The notes under the pieces were generated by a model that saw only the letters and a list, made by a program, of their open reading frames with translations, was not told where the DNA came from and did no database searches. Shown here piece after piece: positions 8,998 to 16,045 of a stretch of 40,466 nucleotides of DNA; position 1 is the stretch's first letter, and every line of letters begins with the position of its first letter. The position numbers were made by a program, and so were the translations under genes. Source of the DNA: Nitrospira sp. (GTDB taxonomy: Bacteria; Nitrospirota; Nitrospiria; Nitrospirales; Nitrospiraceae); assembly GCA_015903995.1 (NCBI GenBank), contig JABMDK010000013.1, positions 31,071-71,536 on the forward strand, written 5' to 3'.

Positions 8998-9746
8998 CAG
9001 CGAGCCTCCACGGCTTCCTGAATCACGGCCGGCTTCTCATCCCATGCCGGCATCGATTCCCGCTCAACCACAATACAGCGCACGCGAGCAAGGATGACGG
9101 CAATGCTATAGAGCCAGAACGCGACCGTCATGATGAGCATCGCCAACAACATCGTCGCCGCCATTTTCGACCCCGTCGACATGCTGACGGAGGCGCCTTG
9201 ATGCAAGGTGTTCCACCATTGTACTGAATAATAGATAATGGGCACATTGACGACGCCGACTAATGCGAAGACCGCGCTCGAACGGTCGGCGCGGCGCTGA
9301 TCGTCGATCGAGGTCCGCAAGAGCATGACCCCGGCGTACTGAAACAATAAGATGAGTTCCGACGTCAGTCTGGCATCCCACACCCACCAGGCGCCCCAGG
9401 TCGGCTTGCCCCACATCGCCCCGGTCAGCAAAGCCAAGAAAGTAAACATCGCCCCGGTGGGTGCAATAGCCTGCGCCATCATGAACGACAATCGGGCATT
9501 GAGCCCCATACCGACGCCGGCCCAGATCGCCATCACCACATAAAGAAACATCGACATCCACGCCGCCGGAACGTGAACAAAGATAATCCGGTACGATTCC
9601 CCCTGCTGAAAATCGGTCGGTGCAACGAAAAACCCCATATAGAGGCCAACGATCATCAGGATGACCGCCACCGCCGAAAACCAAGGAATGAGGCGGCCTG
9701 CCAGAGGATAAAAAGCTTGAGGAGCTGAATACTTCGACCAGATCAC
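8997..9746 (-). CDS. ccmC: Haem exporter protein CcmC
   Basis: CcmC is a six-helix membrane protein of the haem-handling family that loads haem onto CcmE. The 249-residue protein contains the WWD signature WGAWWVWDARLTSELILLF near residues 118-136, with histidines in FVHVPAAWMS before it and in the segment WWNTLHQGAS after it, as expected for the two axial ligands. Length is normal. It lies 15 bases after ccmB and overlaps ccmD by one base. Confidence 0.94.
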   Translation of the reverse strand: MIWSKYSAPQAFYPLAGRLIPWFSAVAVILMIVGLYMGFFVAPTDFQQGESYRIIFVHVPAAWMSMFLYVVMAIWAGVGMGLNARLSFMMAQAIAPTGAMFTFLALLTGAMWGKPTWGAWWVWDARLTSELILLFQYAGVMLLRTSIDDQRRADRSSAVFALVGVVNVPIIYYSVQWWNTLHQGASVSMSTGSKMAATMLLAMLIMTVAFWLYSIAVILARVRCIVVERESMPAWDEKPAVIQEAVEAR

Positions 9747-9761
9747 GTGAATGCAATCCTT

Positions 9762-10445
9762 CTATTCCAACGCAATACGTACCGCCGCTGCCGTGGCCCA
9801 GGGTGCCAGAAAGAGCGAGAGCACCAGACAGGCTCCGAGAAGCGACAAATTCGCTTCGCCGCCGATCCCAGCCATACTGCTGGTCACAGCGCCGGCCCCA
9901 AAGATCAAGACTGGAACATAGAGTGGAAGCACCAGGAGGGCAACCAGTAAACCACTCCCTCGCACGCCAAGGACCAACGCGGCGCCGATCGCACCAATCA
10001 TACTCAACGTCGGCGTCCCAAGCAAGAGCGACAACACCAGCACGCCCAGCGCGTCTCCGCTTAAACCGAACTGAAGACCCAGCAGCGGGGAGAGCAGCAC
10101 CACCGGTAATCCGGAGATCACCCAATGGGCGACCACCTTTCCGGCCACCAGCACGGCAAGTGGTTGAGGAATCAGCACCATCTGCTCAAGAGCCCCGTCC
10201 AGATAATCAGCGGTAAACACCCGGCTAAGTGACAAGAGACAGGCCAACAGGGCAGCCACCCACAGGACACCAGGACCAATGACCCGTAACACCGCCGGTT
10301 CCGGTCCCACGCCCAGTGGAAAGAGGCTGGCCACGATGACGAGAAAGAAGACCGACATCGCCGCGTCCGAACGCCGCCGCATTGCAAGCAGCAAATCCCT
10401 CCGAACGATTCCGCCGACGGCCTCCCACATGCTGGAGCGATTCAT
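9762..10445 (-). CDS. ccmB: Haem exporter ABC permease CcmB
   Basis: CcmB is the membrane subunit that pairs with the ATPase CcmA to drive release of haem-loaded CcmE. The 227-residue product begins with the conserved cytoplasmic RRDLLLAMRRRSDA segment and then has about six hydrophobic helices. The family stretch LSLSRVFTADYLDGALEQM lies near residues 72-90. Length is typical. It starts within the end of ccmA (ATGA overlap). Confidence 0.93.
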   Translation of the reverse strand: MNRSSMWEAVGGIVRRDLLLAMRRRSDAAMSVFFLVIVASLFPLGVGPEPAVLRVIGPGVLWVAALLACLLSLSRVFTADYLDGALEQMVLIPQPLAVLVAGKVVAHWVISGLPVVLLSPLLGLQFGLSGDALGVLVLSLLLGTPTLSMIGAIGAALVLGVRGSGLLVALLVLPLYVPVLIFGAGAVTSSMAGIGGEANLSLLGACLVLSLFLAPWATAAAVRIALE

Positions 10446-11062
10446 CCCGTCAGCCTCAGCCGTTGGACCATTGGAGCCGGCAGCGCGACGTCTTGATGCG
10501 TGACCACAACCACCAGCCCTCCACGCTGCAAGTGTGCGAGAAAACGCTGCGTGACGACGGTCGTGGACGCGGCGTCAAGCGATGTGAAGGGTTCGTCCAA
10601 GAGCCAGAGGGGGCGCGTGGAGAGCCACAGCCTGGCCAGCGTCACGCGACGCTTCTGCCCCTGCGAGAGCACCTTGGATGGCAACCGATGGATCGGCCGC
10701 TTGAGCCCAATCGCCTCTAACGCCTCTTTTGCCTCGCTCTGTGAACAGGGCTCCCCGGCCAGAGACATCGTACTTATCAAATTTTCCAGTGGAGTCAGGT
10801 CGTCCTTAAGGCCATTGAGATGCCCAATATAGGTCAGCTGGGCAAAATACAACTCCTTGAGTTGTCGGATATCCTGCCCACCCCAGAGGACCGCTCCCCC
10901 TTCTGGCGGCAACAAACTCGTGAAGATCCGGAGCAGGCTGGTTTTTCCGCTGCCGTTCTCACCCACCACCGCCAATAGGGTTCCGGGCTCAACCTTGACA
11001 GTGAGGTCGGAGAACAGCCGGCGCTCGCCTCGACGGCAACTGAGTCCAACAGCTTGCAACAT
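10442..11062 (-). CDS. ccmA: Haem exporter ATP-binding protein CcmA
   Basis: CcmA is the cytoplasmic ATPase of the CcmAB transporter. The 206-residue protein shows the Walker A motif GENGSGKTS at residues 34-42, the ABC signature LSQGQKRRVTLARL, the Walker B motif LWLLDEPFTSLD and the switch histidine in VVVVTHQD. It is the first gene of the operon. A 177-base gap separates it from the divergent DUF1269 gene, so the operon promoter should lie at 11063-11239, although I could not pick out a convincing -35/-10 pair. No strong ribosome site precedes the ATG. Confidence 0.94.
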   Translation of the reverse strand: MLQAVGLSCRRGERRLFSDLTVKVEPGTLLAVVGENGSGKTSLLRIFTSLLPPEGGAVLWGGQDIRQLKELYFAQLTYIGHLNGLKDDLTPLENLISTMSLAGEPCSQSEAKEALEAIGLKRPIHRLPSKVLSQGQKRRVTLARLWLSTRPLWLLDEPFTSLDAASTTVVTQRFLAHLQRGGLVVVVTHQDVALPAPMVQRLRLTG

Positions 11063-11239
11063 GAAGGTTTACTCAACAAGAAAGCGTCGAGAGTAAGGGA
11101 ATAGAATGTGGAAAAACAAGGGGCACGAAGCCCAGCTTGAATTTGGCATGATCGGCCTATTAACTTGTCCCTGTACTAGTAGCTTGAGAATCTGTCATGG
11201 TGAGTACTTTGGTATCTCTCTCGTAAAAGGAGCTGAATC

Positions 11240-11791
11240 ATGAGCCAACTGGTCTGTATCGCATTTAAGGACTTAAGCACTGCCGATCAGGTGCTGAACG
11301 AACTCCGGGCGATGGAAAAGGAATACGTCCTGGATCTCGAAGATGCGGTCATCGTCGTGCGCGATATGGATGGCAAAGTTCATCTGAAGCAGTGCGTAGA
11401 TGTGTTCGGAGGCGCGACCACACATGGCGTTTCACTGGGCATGTTGTGGGGTGGCTTGATCGGTCTTCTCTTCATGAATCCTCTGGCAGGCCTTTTAGGA
11501 AGCATCGCGGGGGGCGCAGGGGGGGGAGCCATAACCTTTGCCGCAAACGAGCATGGACTGTTGAGCGACTATGGGATTCCTGACAATTTCATCAGAGCCA
11601 TCGGCAGCACCATCTTGCCGGGTACCTCGGCGATCTTCCTGCTGATTAGGAACTTCGACCAAGATAAGCTATCGGCGAGAATTTCACAGTACGAGGGAAC
11701 GATCCTCAAGACCTCACTCAGCACCGAGCATGAAGAGAAGCTGCGAGTTGCCCTTTCCAACCAGCAAGGCTCAAAGATCCGTAAGGGGTAG
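11240..11791 (+). CDS. DUF1269 membrane protein
   Basis: This 183-residue protein looks like the DUF1269 family, whose function is unknown. An N-terminal domain (LVCIAFKDLSTADQVLNEL) is followed by the family-typical KVHLKQ segment. A glycine-rich double hydrophobic stretch lies at about residues 73-105, containing GMLWGGLIGLLF and GSIAGGAGGGA. A soluble C-terminal domain with FLLIRNFDQDKL ends the protein. AAAGGAG at 11226-11232 gives a good ribosome site. It is divergent from ccmA and convergent with the broken symporter gene, so it is probably transcribed alone. Confidence 0.8.
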   Translation: MSQLVCIAFKDLSTADQVLNELRAMEKEYVLDLEDAVIVVRDMDGKVHLKQCVDVFGGATTHGVSLGMLWGGLIGLLFMNPLAGLLGSIAGGAGGGAITFAANEHGLLSDYGIPDNFIRAIGSTILPGTSAIFLLIRNFDQDKLSARISQYEGTILKTSLSTEHEEKLRVALSNQQGSKIRKG

Positions 11792-11858
11792 CTACAGGCT
11801 TGGAGCCAAATAGAAGTGAGATTGGCAACCTGATCCAGAGGTGAATACACGTTCGCAC

Positions 11859-13104
11859 CTAAGTCCCTCCCTTCTGCTTCCCGTCCAACAGACAACTGAC
11901 GTTCATGTCGCCCATGACGTTGATCGTGGTGCGACAGCGATCGAGGAACCAGTCCACAGTCAGTAAGACAGGGATGTATTGCACGGGCAGACCGACGGCA
12001 GTAAAGACCATCGTCATCGTTACCAAACCCGCCTCGGGAATGCCGGCGGCGCCGACCGAAGCAACGATGCTCGTGAGCACCACCAGCAGTTGCTGCTGAA
12101 AGCTCAGGTCCATCCCGATCATTTGCGCGATGAAGAGGGCCGCCATCGCTTCATACAACGCGGTGCCGTCATTGTTGAAATTCGCGCCGACCAACGCCCC
12201 CATGCTGGCGGATTGCTCACGTAACCCCACTCGCTCCTTGAGCGAGGCGTAGGTCACCGGCATCGTCGCTGTCGAGCTGGCCGTGGAGAAGGCCATGACC
12301 AGCGCATCACGCCCTCCACGCAGCAATTCGCCAGGACGCACCCACGAACCAAAACGGATACGAAGAAGGTAATAGGCCGCCTGGATCGCCAGTGCGAGCA
12401 ATACGCTCAGCACAAAAATCCCGAGCGCCTTGAACGGAGCGAACCCCTCTGTCCCTACAATGCTGGCGACAATACCGAAAACGGCAAAAGGCACCACGGC
12501 AATGATCCAGTGCAAGATCTTGATCAGCGATTCCAGAAAAAGTCCGACTACCTGCTCGACCGTACCGAGGGGGCGGTGACGTTCTTTGCGCAGCGCCATG
12601 CCAAACGCCACGGCGATGAAGATGACTCCGATCACCTTTCCATCGTCACCGAGTGGCCCCAGCAGACTCTTGGGCACATTCTCAAGAAAGAGAGCGAGCG
12701 GCGGATTTTGCCGGTTCGTCGTGCGGAGCTGGTGGCGTCAGTCCCGCCCCTTGTCCTGGCTGAATCACGTTTGCGACGGTTAGACCAATCGTGATCGCAA
12801 CCAACGTGTTGAGCAGCAACAACCGTGGCAGCCGCGCCGCAAGTGGCCCACCGAGCTGCGTCGTTATGAACGTGTGCACAATCGCCGCGAGGATCAGCGC
12901 AGGCGCGAGAGCCCCGAGGAGTCGCAACACGAGCTTCCCCGGAACCAAAAGGACCGCTGCCTGGCTGCCCAGCATCAGCCCCACTATGAGACCGCTGATC
13001 AACGCGATCACGATGCGTCCATAGAGCGGGATGCTCTGCCATCGAGCGATCAAACCCGTGTTCGCTGTAGTGACCATCTGGTTTTCCGAGGCGTGTTCGT
13101 CCAT
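11859..13104 (-). pseudogene. Dicarboxylate/amino acid:cation symporter, frameshifted
   Basis: Two adjacent minus-strand frames together make one DAACS-family transporter (GltP/DctA type) of about 410 residues, the normal length. The first frame, 13104-12682, gives the N-terminal helices and ends early. The second carries NPPLALFLENVPKSLLGPL and the rest. The family motifs are in the second part: the serine-rich STASSTATMPVT, NNDGTALYE in place of the usual NMDGT, and DRCRTTINVMGD. The frame change lies near 12700-12735, possibly at the TTTT at 12706-12709. All motifs survive, so either the mutation is recent or the sequence is in error there. Confidence 0.85.
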
Positions 13105-13393
13105 CAGCTGTTACTCTGCCACTTCCGGCTCCCCCACTGAGCAAGACACAAACCGGCAGCAGAATGCTCAGACATTGTATGGTACGAGGTTGGAGATCGT
13201 ATCAGATCTGATTCAGAGCTGGCGAAAAAGATGCAGCGCGGATGGAGGGATGAAAGCGTGCTGATATCAGGGCGCAGAGATCACCGTCAGATACTCTGCC
13301 TCTTGTCGCGCTGTATGAGTGCACGCCACATTTTTCTTGACGGCAACCGGCTCCCAGCGTAGCCTCCCGCCGGACTTTCATCGGAAGGAGAAT

Positions 13394-14716
13394 ATGACGG
13401 TGGAAGAATGGCGCTATCGCCTCATTGCGGGCATCGGTTTCGTCACGATCGCATGGCTGGCCTGGGTAACAGGGAAGCGCAATCGGCCGAACTGGAGGAC
13501 CATTGGGGGCAGCGCGGCCTTGGCTTGGGGACTCGGCATCCTGTCTTTTTGGTTTCCGGGATCCCGCTGGCTTTGGAGCATGATCAACGATCTGGTGGTC
13601 GCCGTGCTCACCGCCTCGCAAAAAGGCACAGTGTTTCTTCTTGGGCCTCTCGCACTTGGCCCCGGTCAGACGTTGCCGAATGGGACGGCCTCGATCGGGT
13701 TTATCTTGGCGGCACAAGCCCTGCCGGCAGTCGTGTTCTTTGCCGCCTTGATGGCGGGTCTCTACTATGTGGGCGCCATGCAAGCAATCGTGGGATTATT
13801 TGCCCGGCTCTTTTATCGGACCATGGGCTTGTCGGGAGCCGAGTCGCTCTCCGGCGCCGCGAATATCTTCGTCGGGATCGAGGCGGGTTTGATCATCCGC
13901 CCCTATCTCGCGGCCATGACACAATCTGAACTGCTCTTGGTGCTGACATGCATGATGGCGACCGTAGCAAGCACCGTCATGGGCATCTACGTGTCGGCGC
14001 TGCAACAGACAGTGCCTCAAATCGTAGGACATTTGATTTCCGCATCAATCATTTCTATTCCTTGTGCGGTGCTCATCAGTAAACTCACCTTTCCCGAAGA
14101 TGGACAGCCCGTGACGCTGGGCGGCGTGCCTGCTGTCCCCACCGGCCGGACCCCCTCGCCTTCATCCGACGGTGAAACAATCCAGCCGCCCTCCAACCTC
14201 ATTGTCGCCTTGATCGATGGGGCGGGGCAGGGCATGAAAATGGCTGTCGGCATTGCCGCGTTGCTGATCGTGTTTCTTGGATTGGAAGCGTTGGTCGATT
14301 TGGCTCTGGCACAGCTTCCGGCGATCGGTGGAGCACCGCTCTCCGCCACGCGAATCCTCGCCTGGCTAACCTGGCCGTTCGCCGTGCTCCTCGGTCTTCG
14401 TCCTGAAGAATGGCAGATCGGCGCGGACTTGCTGGGCTCACGGTTTATCGAGACGGAAGTCGCGGCCTATTTCAAGTTGGCCGCGGTGCAATCCGCGTCT
14501 CCGCCGCCGCTCTCTCCACGATCCCTCACGACCATGACTTATGCCCTCTGCGGATTCGTGCATGTGGCGAGCATGGGCATCTTCGTCGGCGGCATCTCCG
14601 CATTGGTGCCGCATCGGGCAAAAGATATCTCGGTCCTTGGGCTTCGCGCCTTGTGGACCGCCTATTTGACGACGTTGCTGACCGGTTGTATTGCCGGAGT
14701 GCTCTCCTCTTCCTAG
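13394..14716 (+). CDS. NupC-type concentrative nucleoside transporter
   Basis: The product, 440 residues from the ATG at 13394, looks like a concentrative nucleoside transporter that brings in nucleosides with Na+ or H+. GGAAGGAG at 13383-13390 decides the start. A longer reading from 13319 has no such site. Family stretches include GLSGAESLSGAANIFVGIEA, GIYVSALQQ and the C-terminal FVHVASMGIFVGGISALVP. About ten helices are visible. The loop at about residues 238-272 is long and proline-rich. It is divergent from the broken symporter gene. Substrate specificity cannot be told. Confidence 0.85.
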   Translation: MTVEEWRYRLIAGIGFVTIAWLAWVTGKRNRPNWRTIGGSAALAWGLGILSFWFPGSRWLWSMINDLVVAVLTASQKGTVFLLGPLALGPGQTLPNGTASIGFILAAQALPAVVFFAALMAGLYYVGAMQAIVGLFARLFYRTMGLSGAESLSGAANIFVGIEAGLIIRPYLAAMTQSELLLVLTCMMATVASTVMGIYVSALQQTVPQIVGHLISASIISIPCAVLISKLTFPEDGQPVTLGGVPAVPTGRTPSPSSDGETIQPPSNLIVALIDGAGQGMKMAVGIAALLIVFLGLEALVDLALAQLPAIGGAPLSATRILAWLTWPFAVLLGLRPEEWQIGADLLGSRFIETEVAAYFKLAAVQSASPPPLSPRSLTTMTYALCGFVHVASMGIFVGGISALVPHRAKDISVLGLRALWTAYLTTLLTGCIAGVLSSS

Positions 14717-14794
14717 AAAGTGGCGCTCACCGGTCCACACTGGAACCTCATGCCAACGGACAAACCCTTCTCACGTGAGGCGCCACCTTCACAA

Positions 14795-14905
14795 TGCCAA
14801 CGCAAGAGCAACAGCACGCCTTTGACGAGCTTGAACACAGCGCACGCCTTTGACGAGCTTGAACACAGCAATGGCCACGAGGCCGGTCTGGTAAGAATGC
14901 GTCGT
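14795..14905. repeat. Dispersed repeat, copy 1, with a 28-base tandem duplication
   Basis: This stretch and 15675-15770 share about 85 bases at roughly 75 percent identity by eye. The core is CAACAGCAcGccTTTGACGAGCxTGAACAC. In this copy a 28-base unit occurs twice in exact tandem at 14814-14841 and 14842-14869. The two copies flank the DUF4160/DUF2442 pair in the same orientation. On the minus strand the core would read FTLVKSLLLIEVG, but neither copy is a convincing gene. Confidence 0.7.
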
Positions 14906-15142
14906 CATGCTGTGACAAGGCTAACACGGCCGTTAAAACAGTCGATGAGCACATGCGCCCTCCCAGCCCTGAAGAAAATACGTGAGGAGCCATGGGTCTC
15001 AGCAAACAAACAGCGGAAACATTGCAGATTTCTGGAGGATACGAGTACACTCATTTCCGATCAACGTCCAGCAGCTTCGTTGGCCTACACGAGAATACGG
15101 AAGAGCTGCTCCAAGGACACAGACGACAGAACGAGGACACGA

Positions 15143-15382
15143 CTGAGTCCGACAATTTTCAGGGCAGGAGGATTTCGGTTTTACTTCTTCTCTCGTGAAG
15201 AGACACGACCGCATGTTCATGTGTACTCTGAACGTGGAGAGGCGAAATTCTGGCTTGATCCTTCCGTGGAACTAGCCAAGAACTCTGGTATGACGACTCG
15301 ACAGATCCGGGCAGCCAAGACCTTAATCGAGGAGCATGAGGATGAAATCCGCAGCGCTTGGCAGACACATTTCGGACGCTGA
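15143..15382 (+). CDS. DUF4160 protein, probable CTG start
   Basis: The 79-residue product resembles DUF4160, a small family of unknown function often found next to DUF2442. The core FRFYFFSREETRPHVHVYSE, followed by GEAKFWLDPSVELAKN and ending EEHEDEIRSAWQTHFG, covers the whole usual length. No ATG, GTG or TTG lies at the family's expected start. The codon before SPTIFRAGGF is CTG at 15143, with GAGG at 15133-15136 six bases upstream. I therefore read a CTG start, or a start codon damaged by mutation. It overlaps the next gene by 41 bases. Confidence 0.75.
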   Translation: MSPTIFRAGGFRFYFFSREETRPHVHVYSERGEAKFWLDPSVELAKNSGMTTRQIRAAKTLIEEHEDEIRSAWQTHFGR

Positions 15383-15653
15383 GGTGACCAACATCTCCAA
15401 GCATGGCTTCTGGTTACTGCTGGCCAATGAGGAACTGTTTGTTCCGTTCAAAAACTTCCCCTGGTTCAAAGACGCCTCTATCTCGGAGATCGTGCGAGTG
15501 GAATGGCCACATCCCCATCACCTCTATTGGCCGGATCTTGATATTGATCTCGCAGTCGACTCTATCAGAGCCCCAGAGAACTTCCCGCTCATCTCAAAGA
15601 AAACACGCCCAGCCAAGCCACCAAACCGACAAACGAAACTCAAGCGCGGCTAG
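15342..15653 (+). CDS. DUF2442 protein
   Basis: The 103-residue product resembles DUF2442, small proteins of unknown function that pair with DUF4160. Family stretches are NISKHGFWLLLANEELFVPF, FPWFKDASISEI and a following WPHPHHLYWPDLDIDLAVDS. The ATG at 15342 is preferred over 15336 because GAGGAG at 15328-15333 gives sensible spacing only to the former. The tail is basic (RPAKPPNRQTKLKRG). The overlap with DUF4160 implies co-translation. Such pairs look like toxin-antitoxin modules, but I know of no proof for this family. Confidence 0.8.
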   Translation: MKSAALGRHISDAEVTNISKHGFWLLLANEELFVPFKNFPWFKDASISEIVRVEWPHPHHLYWPDLDIDLAVDSIRAPENFPLISKKTRPAKPPNRQTKLKRG

Positions 15654-15674
15654 CCCATCCATTCCGGCGAGTCG

Positions 15675-15770
15675 AATCCCCACCTCGATCAACAGCAGGC
15701 TTTTGACGAGCGTGAACACGGCGATGGTTGCGATGCCGACCTGATGAGAACGTGTCGCCTTGCTGGGAGA
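15675..15770. repeat. Dispersed repeat, copy 2
   Basis: This is the second copy of the repeat described at 14795-14905, with a single unit where the first copy has two. It ends a few bases before the palindromic element at 15775. The two copies bracket the DUF4160/DUF2442 pair in direct orientation, about 870 bases apart. Confidence 0.65.
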
Positions 15771-15774
15771 GATG

Positions 15775-15923
15775 GGGGTCAGCACTTGACTTTGCACCCC
15801 ACTCACATGACGACAGGATGCACGAATGCAATGCTCATGGGTCATTACTTGATCTCACCTCTCAGGCACGCCGATGAACCTCGCCACCTGGGAGCAGGCA
15901 GTGCAAAGTCAAGAACCGACCCC
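15775..15923. repeat. REP-like palindromic element (REPIN-like)
   Basis: Two 22-base arms in inverted orientation enclose 105 bases. The left arm is GGGGTCAGCACTTGACTTTGCA at 15775-15796. The right arm at 15902-15923 is its reverse complement at 19 of 22 positions. A third copy of the arm, GGGGTCAGTTCTTGACGTTGCA, lies at 19253-19274, where it overlaps the end of a decayed REP-associated transposase. This links the element to that transposase family. The enclosed sequence holds no gene. Confidence 0.75.
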
Positions 15924-16045
15924 ATTCTTCTTTCTTGAGGCGACATGAAACTAGGCTGACTATGGAATGTTCCAACCTTAGTGAGTGGAGAAATAAATAT
16001 GTTTCTGGATAGGTCGAGGAATCTTGAAATTCATGCTGTTGTGAG

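Noticed and set aside
14814..14869. Possible CRISPR repeat
   Set aside because: There are only two units, directly adjacent without a spacer, and no cas genes in the window.
14992..15198. Small plus-strand frame before DUF4160
   Set aside because: It overlaps the DUF4160 start in another frame, has no family resemblance and no clear ribosome site.
15640..15845. Minus-strand frame reading FTLVKSLLLIEVG
   Set aside because: It looks like a membrane peptide, but it coincides with a dispersed repeat, has no start signal and differs in frame between copies.
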